Shown here: positions 1-9,173 of the stretch, piece by piece
Layout of the letters: every line of letters starts with the position of its first letter
Position numbering within the stretch: the first letter of the stretch is position 1
Source of the DNA: an uncultured Anaerolineales bacterium
GTDB taxonomy: Bacteria; Chloroflexota; Anaerolineae; UBA4142
DNA length: 37,525 bases
Reading direction: 5' to 3'
Assembly: GCA_903825565.1 (NCBI GenBank)
Contig: CAIKBD010000278.1
Location: 1 to 37,525, forward strand
Made by a program: the position numbers and the translations under genes
Notes under the pieces: model-generated
Database searches by the model: none
Told to the model about the DNA's origin: nothing
The model's input: the letters and a program-made list of their open reading frames with translations, nothing else

Positions 1-1281
1 CACTTCGTTGCCGCGCAAGCTCGCCGCGCTGATGAACGCGCCGGCGGCGAACAGAAATGTGAGCGCGGGAATCGTGACCCAGCCCCACGCCAGTTTACGC
101 GCGCGCGCCAACACGAGGTAGTTGATTGGGCCCACGAGCAAAATATACGCCAGCAGCCAAATGCCCAACCCGCGCAGGGACGGCAAGGCGAGCGCCGGCA
201 AATTTTGTAGCGAGTACGCCAAGTTGCTAGCAAACATCGCGCGCGGCGACACATCCACCGGCGCGTCTGCCGGGTACGCCGCGCCGGGCGCGAGGAGTTT
301 TTCCCAAAAGCGCAACGCGCCCGCCCACGCGTCGAACGGACTTGCCGCAAGATCGAGCGCGCAGTAATCCACAAACCCTGTGCCCAGCACGTATTCGGCG
401 AGCCAGGTTTTGCCGTCCTGCGCGATCAGCGGCGCGCCCCCCGCGGCAAACGTAGCGGGAAAGGGACCAGGCACGCGAATGGTTTGCGCGGCGAATTTTT
501 CCAGCGCGTCAAGCGTGTTCACGTCGGTGGGCGCGGCGGCAATCTGAAATTCGGCTTGCCACTCCGCCGGCAAGCCGCTCAACGTGCGCGCCGCACTCGC
601 GCCGCCGCCGAGAATCAGCCGCCCGCCTTGCGCGACCCAGGTTTGCAACGCGCGGCGTTGGTCGGCGGAAAGTTCGCTCGTGTCGGTGTCCGTCACGATC
701 AACGCGTCGAGCGAGCGCAAGCCCTCGCCGCGCTCCGCAATGTCGGCGAGCGGGATCGGCAACACGACGACCGAGCGATTCGTTCGCACATTATTCGGAT
801 CGCTGGCGACCGCGGGCTGAGTTTGGAGCGTCATGCCGCGCAACGCGGTGAACGCGGCGCGGCGCGGCGCGATCACGCCGATCACGTAATTGACGTTGCG
901 CTCAACGACGACCGGCACAAATACGGTAGCAAGCGTTTGCGTGCCGGCTTGCAATTGCACGAGGATGCCTTGGGCGAACGAGGGCGGCTGGGTGTACAGG
1001 GTGACGCGTTTGCGCGCGCCAGCGGGCAATTCGACGGGGACACTGTAAAACGTTTGATTGCCGGCGGCGACAATATCCGCGCGAATTTCGGCGCGCACTG
1101 CCGCGCCTTCGTTGGCGAGCGTGACGCGCAACGGCAACCATTCGCCGTACTTGAAATGCCCGTCGTAATACGCGGCGACGCTCATCGTCACGCCCGCCGC
1201 GCGCGCGGCAGAGGTCAGCGTGATCGCGCACCACAACGCCGCGCCAATCGCCAGGAGGAATGAATGGGGTTTGCCAAACAT
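1..1281 (-). CDS. Membrane-anchored secreted protein, 3' end outside window
   Basis: This reading frame is not in the ORF track because it has no stop inside the window; I read it by translating the minus strand. It starts MFGKPHSFLLAIGAALWCAITLTSAARAA, a clear signal peptide, with an AAGGAAA ribosome site about 10 bases upstream of the ATG. The roughly 427 visible residues hold a beta-rich extracellular region, then a segment resembling a glutamine-amidotransferase-like fold (LDALIVTDTDTSELS, followed by WVAQGGRLILGGG), then a hydrophobic stretch (GIWLLAYILLVGPINYLVL) near the window edge that should be a membrane helix. The layout of signal peptide, extracellular domain and LLVGPxNYLVL helix is familiar from uncharacterised Chloroflexota surface proteins. 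I assign no enzyme activity. The plus-strand ORF at 484..1263 is its shadow. Confidence 0.8.
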   Translation of the reverse strand, partial: MFGKPHSFLLAIGAALWCAITLTSAARAAGVTMSVAAYYDGHFKYGEWLPLRVTLANEGAAVRAEIRADIVAAGNQTFYSVPVELPAGARKRVTLYTQPPSFAQGILVQLQAGTQTLATVFVPVVVERNVNYVIGVIAPRRAAFTALRGMTLQTQPAVASDPNNVRTNRSVVVLPIPLADIAERGEGLRSLDALIVTDTDTSELSADQRRALQTWVAQGGRLILGGGASAARTLSGLPAEWQAEFQIAAAPTDVNTLDALEKFAAQTIRVPGPFPATFAAGGAPLIAQDGKTWLAEYVLGTGFVDYCALDLAASPFDAWAGALRFWEKLLAPGAAYPADAPVDVSPRAMFASNLAYSLQNLPALALPSLRGLGIWLLAYILLVGPINYLVLARARKLAWGWVTIPALTFLFAAGAFISAASLRGNEV

Positions 1282-1396
1282 ACGCTCGGTGTTTCCTTGC
1301 GCGCACGCTCGCGCCACACAAGCACGAACGCACGCGAAAAACGAACCCGCGCCGATGAAGGGATTTTACTCGCAAGCGGGCGATTGGTCAATCAGG

Positions 1397-1568
1397 GCTT
1401 TTCAAAAGTCAGGCGACCCTCATCCCAACCTTCTCTCTCAAAGGGAGAAGGGGTAAATTCCCTCGCCCCTATTGGGGAGAGGCGCTAGCGCGTCCGTAAC
1501 GCGGCGGGACGCCGCACGGATGTCGCGCGAGCGGGGTGAGGGGTGATGTCAAGCGACTTTTGAAAAGC
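1397..1568. repeat. Foldback repeat element with 14-bp perfect ends
   Basis: GCTTTTCAAAAGTC at 1397-1410 is matched exactly by its reverse complement at 1555-1568. Sequence just outside (TTGGTCAATC against TTAGTCAATTGG) is partly complementary too, so the true ends may lie a few bases further out. The interior contains pairing blocks such as CTCTCAAAGGGAGAAGGGG, CGCCCCTATTGGGG and GAGCGGGGTGAGGGG. It lies in the 530-base gap between the secreted-protein gene and dnaE. It resembles a MITE or palindromic intergenic repeat and encodes no protein. Confidence 0.7.
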
Positions 1569-1651
1569 CGTGTTAGTCAATTGGCGCGCAAATCCGTCGC
1601 CTTAAAATTTTCATCCGGCGACGAATTCACTGCGCCGCAAAAGAAAATCTG

Positions 1652-1660
1652 TGCTATAAT
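1652..1660 (+). promoter_or_regulatory. Extended -10 promoter for dnaE
   Basis: TGCTATAAT is a perfect -10 hexamer preceded by an extended TGn element; no good -35 lies at normal spacing. The following leader of about 150 bases contains a run of short related words (CATTCGCCATTCGCATTTGTCATTTG) before the dnaE ATG. Confidence 0.6.
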
Positions 1661-1813
1661 GCGGACGGTTGTGCGGCGACGCACCACCATTTTCTTGTCC
1701 CATCGTTCGGCGTCCGCGCCAGCTTGCGCGCCCATCACGCCTCGCGCATCTACCGTTCGTCATTCGCCATTCGCATTTGTCATTTGCTCATTGGTCATTC
1801 AATAGGTGTTGCC

Positions 1814-4800
1814 ATGTCTGATTTCGTGCATCTTCACGTCCACAGTGAATATAGTTTGCTCGACGGTTTGCCGCATCCAAAGGATCTCGTCGCGCGCGCG
1901 GCGGAACTGCAACAGCCCGCGCTCGCGCTCACCGATCACGGCGCGATGTTTGCGACGATTGAATTTTACGATGCGTGCAAAGCCAAAGGCATCAAGCCGA
2001 TCATCGGCATCGAAGCGTATCTGGCGCGGCGCGGCATGAAAGACCGCGACGGCAAAGATGATCGTAGCTCGTACCATTTGTTGTTGCTCGCCGAAAATAA
2101 CGTGGGCTATCAAAATTTGTTGAAACTCGTTTCGGCGGCGGAACTCGAAGGATTTTACTATTACCCGCGCATGGACAACGAGTTGCTCGCCCGGCACAGC
2201 GAGGGCTTGATCTGTACGACCGGCTGTCCGTCGGGCCAAGTGCCGCGACTGTGGCACGACGGCAGAAAAGACGAAGCGCGCAAATGGCTCGGCTGGTACA
2301 AAGAAGTTTTCAAGGATCGCTTTTACGTCGAACTGCAAGAGCACGGCATCGCCGAGTTTGCCGGGATGAATCGCGAGCTGATTGAACTGGCACGCGAATT
2401 TGATCTGCCGCTGATCGCCACGAACGACGCGCATTATATCCGCTCCGAGGATGCGCCCGCGCAAGACGTATTGCTCTGCATTCAGACCGGCACGACGATC
2501 ACCGACGGCAAGCGAATGCGGATGGACGGCGCAGACTATTACCTGAAATCGTCCGACGAGATGCGCGCGATTTGGCGCGAGGTGCCGCACGCCATCGCCA
2601 ACACCCTTTCCATTGCCGAGCGGTGCAATGTGAACCTCGATTTCAAGGGCTTTCACTTGCCGGTGTTTCCGCTACCCGACGGCTTTACACCCCAAACGTA
2701 CCTGTTGCATTTGTGCGAGCAGGGCTTTCAAAAACATTTTCCAAACGGCAACCTAGCCGCGCGCGAACGACTCGAATACGAATTGGGCGTCATTCACCAG
2801 ATGGGGTTCGATACCTACTTTTTGATCGTGTGGGACTTGATTCGGTTCGCGCGCGAGGCGAACATTTGGTACAACGTGCGCGGCTCCGCCGCCGGCTCGA
2901 TGGCGGCGTACTGCGCCGGCATCACCAACCTCGATCCGCTCGAGCATCGTTTGATCTTTGAGCGGTTTCTCAACCCCGGACGCGTGACGATGCCGGACAT
3001 TGATCTCGACTTTCAGGATGATCGCCGCGCAGAACTGATCGAGTACACCGTGCGCAAGTACGGCAAGGACAACGTCGCGCAGATCATCACATTCGGCACG
3101 CTCGGCGCGAAAGCGGCGATCCGCGATGTGGGGCGCGCGCTCGATTATCCGCTCAATGAAGTGGATCGCGTTGCCAAAATGATCCCGACGGGACCCAACG
3201 TCAAACTGGGCGACGTGTTGGAAAATGTCGCCGAGTTCAAAGACGCGTACGAATCGAGCGATTACATCCGCCGCCTGATCGATCACGCGCGCTTGCTCGA
3301 AGGCGTCGCGCGCAACGCCGGCACACACGCGGCGGGCGTCGTCGTCGCGGATCGCCCCATCGTCGAGTATGCGCCCCTGCATCGCCCGACCAAAGGCGAC
3401 AGCGCGGGCGGCTTTCCCGTCGTGCAATTCGAAATGAATCACTTGGAGCGCGTCGGCTTGCTCAAAATGGATTACCTGGGGCTGGCGTCGCTCACCGTGA
3501 TGCGGCGCGCGTGCGAGTTGATCGCGCAACGGCACGGCAAACATTTCGATTTGAGCAATATTCCGGTCGAAGACCCCAAAGCGTTTGACTTGTTCGCGCG
3601 CGGCGACGTAACCGGCGTCTTTCAGGTGGAAGGCGCGGGGCTACGCAAAATGTTGCAACAGATGAAGCCGACCAAGTTCGCGCACATTGTCGCCGGCATT
3701 TCGCTGTATCGCCCGGGTCCGATGGCGTACATCCCCGATTACATCAGCCGCTTGCACGGCGAGCAAAAAATCGAATATCGCCATCCCAAATTGGAAACCG
3801 TGCTCGAAGAAACGTTCGGGATCATTGTGTATCAAGAACAGATCATTCAAGCGGCGGTCACGCTCGCGGGCTATAAACCCGGCGAAGCAGACGAAATCCG
3901 CAAAGCGGTCGGCAAAAAGATCAAGGAAAAGATCGAAGCGCACCGCGAAAAATTCGTCAAGGGGTCGGTGGCGAACGGCATTGACAAGGCGATTGCCGAA
4001 GCGATTTACGGCGACATTGAATTTTTTGCGCGGTACGGGTTCAACAAATGTTTGACCGCTGACACGCGCATCGTGGATGCGGACACGGGGCAGTGGCTGA
4101 CGATTGGCGAATTATTTGCACGCCAAGCCACTTGCATGACGCCTTCACTCGAAGCGGATCTCCGCGTCGCGCCGCGCGCAATCTCCGCCGTTCAGGCGAA
4201 CGGGCGCAAACCGGTGTTCCGCCTTCGCACCCGGAGCGGACGTGAAATTCGCGCGACGGCAAATCATCCCTTCCGAACCTGGGAAGGGTGGACACACCTA
4301 GACGATTTGCGACCGGGCGATTTGATTGCTGCGCCGCGGCACATTCCGTACACGCCGTCCACCCATCTAAGCGACGCAGAATTGGTCGTGCTTGCCGCCG
4401 CGCTCACCGAGGGAAATTTGTGTCACCCTCACTCGTACTACGTGTACGCCAAAGACGAAGCCTATCTCGCAGATTACATCGCGCATCTGGAACGTTTCGC
4501 CAACACGGTGGCAGTGATTGATCGTTCCAAATCCGCCGCCGCCGTGTACGCGAAACGCGTCAACCGGTTGCGCCCCAGCGCCGCCGTCGAGTTCATTCAA
4601 AACGCGGGCTTGCATTATAAAAAGGCAATCGAAAAAAAAATTCCCGCCGTTGTATTTGGTTTGCCCATCCAGCAGTTGCAATTCTTTCTCGGGCGATTGT
4701 GGAGCGCGGACGGGTGCGTGCACCCCAAGACCCGCGCGATCTATTACGCGACCTCGTCCCGTGAGTTAGCGCGCGGATTGCACCATCTGCTTTTACGGCT

Positions 4801-6883
4801 TGGCCTTGGCGCAACGCTCCACACAAAACGCTTCAAGTATCGTAATTCATTCCGCCCAGGATACACGCTGAACTTGTTGGGCGGGCGCGATGCCGCGCGC
4901 CGATTTGCGGAACGCGTCGGCCCTTATCTCGTGGGACACACGCGCGAAAATCTTGCGACACTCTTGGCAGATTATGAAGCTGTCCCGGTGAATCGCGCGC
5001 GCGGCACTGTCGAGATTGTCCCGGCGCAAGTCCAAACGCTCATTCGCGCCGAGATGGTCAAGCAAGAATTGACGCCCACGCGCTTTAGCCAATATTTTAC
5101 CGGCGCTGAACGCTTACTTTACCAAGACAAGCACAAGCGCGGCTTGCGGCGCGACACGCTCGCCGACATTGCGTCTGCGCTTGCCGCTCCAACTTTGCGC
5201 GCACACGCCGAGTCGGATATTTTCTGGGACGAAGTGATTGCCATCGAACCGGATGGCGTCGAGGAAACCTATGACCTCACGGTTCCCGGAACGCACAATT
5301 TTGTGGCAAACGATCTGATCGTTCACAACTCACACGCCGCCAACTACGCCGTGCTCACTTGTCAGACCGCGTACCTCAAAGCGTACTATCCCATCGAGTA
5401 CGCCACCGCGCTGTTGATCAACGACACCGGCAACGCGGAAAAGATCGGAATGCTTGTCGGCGAGGTGCGGCGCATGGGCGTTGACCTTGTGCCGCCCGAT
5501 GTGAACACGGGTGACGTGAATTTTCAGATCGCGGCGACCAACCAGGCGATTCACTTTGGGTTGAGCGCGATCAAGAATGTGAGCGCGAACGCGGTGCAGG
5601 TGATCGTGGACGCGCGCAAAAAAGGGGGCGCGTTCAAATCGCTCGACGATTTTTGTCGCCGCGTAGATTTGCGGCTCGTCAATCGTCGCGTGCTCGAATC
5701 GCTGATCAAAGCCGGCGCGCTGGACCAGTTCGGGCGGCGGGCGCAGTTGCTCAAAGTGTTGGATCGCATGATGGCGGCGAGCCAAGCGGCGCACCAAGCG
5801 AGCGACCGCGGTCAACTTTCAATGTTCGGCGCGGTTGCCGCCGCGCCCGGTTTGAGCGCGGACACATTCGGCACGTTGCCGGATGAGCCGGAAATTCCGA
5901 ACCGCGACAAACTCGCGGCGGAAAAAGAATTGACCGGCGCGTACTTTTCGGACAACCCGTTGATGCGCCTCGCCAAGAGCGCGCGCCGCAACGTGACGCA
6001 TCTCGTCAGCCAGCTCGACGAATCGCTGGCGAAGCAAAGCGTCACGCTCGCCGGCGTCGTCACGGCGGCACGCGTCATCACGACGAAAAAGGGCGACCCG
6101 ATGGCGTTCGTCGCGCTCGAAGACCCGACCGGCACGACCGAGATCACCGTCTTTCCCAAAGTGTTTGAACGCACGCGCGATCTGTGGACTGTCGAAACGT
6201 TGACACTCGTGCGCGGCAAGGTGGAATTACGCGAAGGCAAACTCCAAGTGTTGTGCGATTCCGCCGAAGAGTACGTGCTGGAAGACAACCCGGAAGACGC
6301 GATTCCTTTCAATCGGCACACACCGGCAACCCAGTATGCGATGCCGGACGCGGAAGAAGTTGCACAGATCGAAAATCTGCCGCCGGATGAATTTGCGGAT
6401 ATGCCACCGCCCCCGCCGGAACCGCCGGACGAGATCAGTGAACAGTGGACAGTGAGTAGTGAGCAGACTGGCGCGGCGAATGGTGCGGTTGCGCCGCCGG
6501 CAAAAACGAATGGCAACGGGCACGCGCCGGCGAAACCGAACGGGAACGGGAATGGCAACGGGCACGCCAAACCGGCACACGCACCCGCGCCACCCCGCGC
6601 GGAGCCGACACGCGTGGCGGAAACGCCCGCGCGGTACGGTCCGCCGAAACACCTCCGCATCTTTTTCACGCGCACGAACGATCAGGACGAGGACTTGCGC
6701 CGCATGCGCGAACTGCTGTCGCTGTTGGCGAGCGTGGACGGGCGCGACCGGTTCACGTTTTATGTGCGGAATCCGCAAGGGATCGTTCAACTCGATTTCC
6801 CGAATCACTCGACGAATTACGGCGCGTTGCAAGGCGTGTTGGATCAAACGGTGAGCGAGTGGGGATCGTTAGAAGTGCAGTAG
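1814..6883 (+). CDS. dnaE: DNA polymerase III alpha subunit with in-frame intein
   Basis: This encodes the replicative DNA polymerase catalytic subunit, 1689 residues as a precursor and about 1262 after intein removal. It starts at the ATG giving MSDFVHLHVHSEYSLLDG, the usual start of the PHP domain; the longer TTG frame from 1724 adds only low-complexity residues. The catalytic aspartates are visible in PDIDLDF (about residues 395 and 397) and KMDYLGL (about 553), close to E. coli D401, D403 and D555. FNK|SHAANYA is interrupted by the intein at residues 746-1172. An OB domain follows (VTLAGVVTAARVITTKKGD). The C-terminus has a low-complexity linker (repeated NGNGNGH and Pro/Ala) and an extra domain (HLRIFFTRTNDQDEDLRRM). 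The linker includes SEQWTVSSEQ, coded by a short-word CAGTGA repeat. Two terminators follow the stop. Confidence 0.97.
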   Translation: MSDFVHLHVHSEYSLLDGLPHPKDLVARAAELQQPALALTDHGAMFATIEFYDACKAKGIKPIIGIEAYLARRGMKDRDGKDDRSSYHLLLLAENNVGYQNLLKLVSAAELEGFYYYPRMDNELLARHSEGLICTTGCPSGQVPRLWHDGRKDEARKWLGWYKEVFKDRFYVELQEHGIAEFAGMNRELIELAREFDLPLIATNDAHYIRSEDAPAQDVLLCIQTGTTITDGKRMRMDGADYYLKSSDEMRAIWREVPHAIANTLSIAERCNVNLDFKGFHLPVFPLPDGFTPQTYLLHLCEQGFQKHFPNGNLAARERLEYELGVIHQMGFDTYFLIVWDLIRFAREANIWYNVRGSAAGSMAAYCAGITNLDPLEHRLIFERFLNPGRVTMPDIDLDFQDDRRAELIEYTVRKYGKDNVAQIITFGTLGAKAAIRDVGRALDYPLNEVDRVAKMIPTGPNVKLGDVLENVAEFKDAYESSDYIRRLIDHARLLEGVARNAGTHAAGVVVADRPIVEYAPLHRPTKGDSAGGFPVVQFEMNHLERVGLLKMDYLGLASLTVMRRACELIAQRHGKHFDLSNIPVEDPKAFDLFARGDVTGVFQVEGAGLRKMLQQMKPTKFAHIVAGISLYRPGPMAYIPDYISRLHGEQKIEYRHPKLETVLEETFGIIVYQEQIIQAAVTLAGYKPGEADEIRKAVGKKIKEKIEAHREKFVKGSVANGIDKAIAEAIYGDIEFFARYGFNKCLTADTRIVDADTGQWLTIGELFARQATCMTPSLEADLRVAPRAISAVQANGRKPVFRLRTRSGREIRATANHPFRTWEGWTHLDDLRPGDLIAAPRHIPYTPSTHLSDAELVVLAAALTEGNLCHPHSYYVYAKDEAYLADYIAHLERFANTVAVIDRSKSAAAVYAKRVNRLRPSAAVEFIQNAGLHYKKAIEKKIPAVVFGLPIQQLQFFLGRLWSADGCVHPKTRAIYYATSSRELARGLHHLLLRLGLGATLHTKRFKYRNSFRPGYTLNLLGGRDAARRFAERVGPYLVGHTRENLATLLADYEAVPVNRARGTVEIVPAQVQTLIRAEMVKQELTPTRFSQYFTGAERLLYQDKHKRGLRRDTLADIASALAAPTLRAHAESDIFWDEVIAIEPDGVEETYDLTVPGTHNFVANDLIVHNSHAANYAVLTCQTAYLKAYYPIEYATALLINDTGNAEKIGMLVGEVRRMGVDLVPPDVNTGDVNFQIAATNQAIHFGLSAIKNVSANAVQVIVDARKKGGAFKSLDDFCRRVDLRLVNRRVLESLIKAGALDQFGRRAQLLKVLDRMMAASQAAHQASDRGQLSMFGAVAAAPGLSADTFGTLPDEPEIPNRDKLAAEKELTGAYFSDNPLMRLAKSARRNVTHLVSQLDESLAKQSVTLAGVVTAARVITTKKGDPMAFVALEDPTGTTEITVFPKVFERTRDLWTVETLTLVRGKVELREGKLQVLCDSAEEYVLEDNPEDAIPFNRHTPATQYAMPDAEEVAQIENLPPDEFADMPPPPPEPPDEISEQWTVSSEQTGAANGAVAPPAKTNGNGHAPAKPNGNGNGNGHAKPAHAPAPPRAEPTRVAETPARYGPPKHLRIFFTRTNDQDEDLRRMRELLSLLASVDGRDRFTFYVRNPQGIVQLDFPNHSTNYGALQGVLDQTVSEWGSLEVQ
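4049..5329 (+). other. DnaE intein with LAGLIDADG homing-endonuclease domain
   Basis: This is a 427-residue protein-splicing insert. It begins with Cys1 (CLTADTRI, block A) and has a block B TxxH motif (TANHPF). Two dodecapeptide motifs of a LAGLIDADG endonuclease follow: VLAAALTEGNL, with the acidic residue near intein position 121, and LGRLWSADG, with Asp near 221. It ends with block F/G motifs (TYDLTVPGTHNFVANDLIVHN) with terminal Asn and Ser as the +1 extein residue. All splicing residues I can check are present. The segment before block F (MVKQELTPTRFSQYF) could be a helix-turn-helix DNA-binding part. Insertion is at FNK|SH, three residues from the well-known cyanobacterial split-intein site (Y|CFNKSH). 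Confidence 0.95.
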
Positions 6884-6911
6884 CAGTCAGTAGTCAGTAG
6901 TCAGTAGTCAG
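6884..6911 (+). repeat. Short tandem repeat CAGTAGT
   Basis: The 7-base unit CAGTAGT is repeated about three times directly after the dnaE stop codon. It belongs to the short-word repeats found elsewhere in this chromosome half, in genes and between them. Confidence 0.75.
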
Positions 6912-6926
6912 AAAGTAGAAGGCAGG

Positions 6927-6957
6927 AGGTCGCGCGCGAGACGCGACCTTTCATTTT
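6927..6957 (+). terminator. Rho-independent terminator after dnaE (first)
   Basis: AGGTCGCG and CGCGACCT form an 8-bp perfect stem with a 7-base loop, followed by TTCATTTT. It is 44 bases downstream of the dnaE stop. Confidence 0.7.
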
Positions 6958-6973
6958 GCTTTAGCACAAATCC

Positions 6974-7007
6974 AAGGCGGGATACGTTCCCGCCTTTGTC
7001 TTTTCTT
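6974..7007 (+). terminator. Rho-independent terminator after dnaE (second)
   Basis: AAGGCGGG and CCCGCCTT form an 8-bp perfect stem with a 7-base loop, followed by TGTCTTTTCTTT. It works in tandem with the first terminator and separates dnaE from the ftsY promoter. Confidence 0.75.
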
Positions 7008-7017
7008 TCGCATTGTG

Positions 7018-7023
7018 TATAAT
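7018..7023 (+). promoter_or_regulatory. -10 box of the ftsY promoter
   Basis: TATAAT followed by GC lies 31 bases upstream of the ftsY ATG at 7055. The upstream ATG at 7013 overlaps this box, which argues against the longer ORF start. Confidence 0.55.
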
Positions 7024-7054
7024 GCACGGCGCAAATTCATCACCGGGAAAACGC

Positions 7055-7975
7055 ATGTTTAATTTTCTAAAACGCAAAGAGCAAGTCAAAGAAGGACTGA
7101 CAAAAACGCGCACGTCGTTTCTGACCAAGCTCACGTCGCTGGTCGCCAAGAACGATGTCAACGAGGAATTTTGGAGCGGGCTGGAAGAGACGCTGATCGG
7201 CGCGGATGTCGGCGTCGAGACGACAATGGCACTTGTAGATAAACTGCGCGGGCGCGCAGACAAGGAGCGCGTGCGCCAAGCCGCGCAAGTTCAAGAGATG
7301 TTGAAAGAAGAATTGCTGGCGATCCTCCGCATTCAGAATTCGGATTTCGGAATTTCGAATGTTACGCCGCAAGTCATTCTGGTTGTCGGCGTGAACGGTT
7401 CGGGGAAAACGACGAGCATCGGCAAATTGACCAAGTATCTCAAAGCGCAAGACAAAAAAGTGACGCTCGCGGCGGGCGATACGTTTCGCGCGGCGGCGAT
7501 TGATCAGTTGAAAATTTGGGGACAACGCGTCGGCGTGGATGTCGTCGCGCATCAACCGGGCGCAGACCCGGGCGCGGTGGCGTATGACGCGTGGCAAGCC
7601 GCAAACGCGCGTCACGCGGATTATTTGATCGTAGACACGGCGGGGCGGCTACAAACCAAAATCAATTTGATGAAAGAGTTGGAAAAGATCGGGCGGGTGA
7701 TCAAAAAATGCGATGCAACCGCGCCGCACGAAACGTTGCTCGTGCTCGATGCCGTGACCGGGCAGAACGGTTTACAACAGGCACGCGAGTTCAAAAAAGC
7801 GACACCGCTCACCGGCTTGATCCTGACGAAACTCGACGGCACGGCAAAGGGCGGTATCGTGTTTGCGATTGCGAAAGAATTGCAAGTGCCGATCCAGTAC
7901 ATCGGCACGGGCGAAGGCATTGACGATTTCGCCGAGTTCGACGCGCAAGATTTTGTGGACGGATTGTTTGCATAA
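7055..7975 (+). CDS. ftsY: Signal recognition particle receptor FtsY
   Basis: This 306-residue SRP-GTPase docks ribosome-SRP complexes at the membrane for co-translational insertion. All G motifs are present: GVNGSGKTT (P-loop), DTFRAAA, DTAGR, TKLDG and GTGEGIDD. It is short, with an N domain and G domain but no long acidic A domain. The start MFNFLKRKEQVKEGL, with GGGAAA upstream, is preferred over 7013, which overlaps the -10 box. The N-to-G junction reads ILRIQNSDFGISNV and is coded by the short-word repeat ATTCAGAATTCGGATTTCGGAATTTCGAAT, which appears to be an in-frame repeat insertion. The prfB gene follows 68 bases downstream and is probably co-transcribed. Confidence 0.96.
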   Translation: MFNFLKRKEQVKEGLTKTRTSFLTKLTSLVAKNDVNEEFWSGLEETLIGADVGVETTMALVDKLRGRADKERVRQAAQVQEMLKEELLAILRIQNSDFGISNVTPQVILVVGVNGSGKTTSIGKLTKYLKAQDKKVTLAAGDTFRAAAIDQLKIWGQRVGVDVVAHQPGADPGAVAYDAWQAANARHADYLIVDTAGRLQTKINLMKELEKIGRVIKKCDATAPHETLLVLDAVTGQNGLQQAREFKKATPLTGLILTKLDGTAKGGIVFAIAKELQVPIQYIGTGEGIDDFAEFDAQDFVDGLFA

Positions 7976-8043
7976 GGAGCGTCACCGACCGCCGCGCGAA
8001 ATTTCTGCGGGTAGCCGTCGGTGGTCAGCAGTCAATTGGAGAA

Positions 8044-9145
8044 ATGATGGAAGACCTCAAAGCCAAACTAACCGAATTGAACACGCGGCTCGCCACACTC
8101 CTGGAGCGTCTTTGACATTGCGGGCAAGGAAAAACGCGTCGGCGCGATGGAACACGCCACGGCGCAACCGGATTTTTGGAGCGATAACGCCGCCGCGCAA
8201 AAAGCGATGCGCGAGCTGACCGCGCTCAAAGACGAGACAACCACCTGGCGCACGCTGGCGAATCGCGCGCGCGACGCCGCCGACATGCACGAACTCGCGC
8301 TCGCGGAAAATCACGCCGAACTGATCGCCGAGATCGAGCGTGAAGCGACCGCGCTGGAAGCACAACTCGCCACGCTCGAATTTAATTTGCTCTTCGCCGG
8401 CGAATACGATCACAACGGCGCGATCCTCTCGCTTCATGCCGGCGCGGGCGGCACCGAATCCCAGGATTGGGCGGCGATGCTGTTACGCATGTTCCTGCGT
8501 TACGGCGATGCCAAAGAATATCGCACCGAAATTTTGGAAGAGATGGAAGGCGACGAGGCGGGGATCAAATCGGCGACGATCCAGTTCACCGGCGAGTACG
8601 CCTACGGGCGGCTGAAAGCCGAGCGCGGCGTCCATCGTCTCGTGCGGCTCTCGCCGTTCGACGCGAATCACCGGCGGCACACGTCGTTCGCGCTCGTCGA
8701 GGTGTACCCCGAAATTGACGACTCGGTGCAGATCGAGATCAAGCCGGAAGACATCAAGATCGACATTTATCATGCGTCGGGACATGGCGGGCAGAACGTG
8801 CAAAAAGTGGCGACCGCCGTGCGGCTCACACATACGCCGACCGGGATTATCGTGACGTGCCAGAATGAACGCTCGCAGTTGCAGAACAAGGACAACGCGT
8901 TGCGCGTTCTGCGGTCGCGCTTGGTCGAACTCGAAATCGAAAAGAAGGAGCAAGAGCGGTTGCGCCTCAAGGGGCACCACGTCGAAGCCGGCTGGGGCAA
9001 CCAAATTCGCTCGTACGTGTTGCACCCGTACCAAATGGTGAAGGATCATCGCACCGAGTACGAAACGGCGCGCACCGATCTGGTGCTCGACGGCGATCTC
9101 GACGCGTTCGTCGAAGCGTATTTGAAAAGTCTGGTGGGACAGTGA
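8044..9145 (+). CDS. prfB: Peptide chain release factor 2 (programmed +1 frameshift)
   Basis: RF2 terminates translation at UGA and UAA. The ORF track shows only the part after the frameshift (from 8147). The real start is ATGATG at 8044/8047 behind TTGGAG. Twenty-three codons are read to CTT, then an in-frame TGA at 8113 is bypassed by a +1 shift to GAC ATT GCG. The joined protein has about 366 residues, matching E. coli RF2 (365). The peptide-anticodon motif SPF (RLVRLSPFDANHRRHTSF) marks RF2 rather than RF1. The catalytic GGQ is in GHGGQNVQKVATAVRLTH. It lies between ftsY and the Uma2 gene, all on the plus strand with short gaps. Confidence 0.96.
8102..8116 (+). promoter_or_regulatory. RF2 autoregulatory frameshift site
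   Basis: TGGAGCGTCTTTGAC contains an internal Shine-Dalgarno-like GGAG, a three-base spacer, and the slip site CTT TGA C. When RF2 is scarce, the ribosome pauses at UGA and slips +1. This is the classic bacterial RF2 feedback site, here with TGGAG in place of the E. coli AGGGGG. Confidence 0.93.
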
Positions 9146-9173
9146 GGCAGTAGGACAGTGAATAGGAGCCACG

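Noticed and set aside
484-1263. 259-residue plus-strand ORF
   Set aside because: Arg/Ala-rich shadow of the minus-strand secreted-protein gene, which has a signal peptide and ribosome site.
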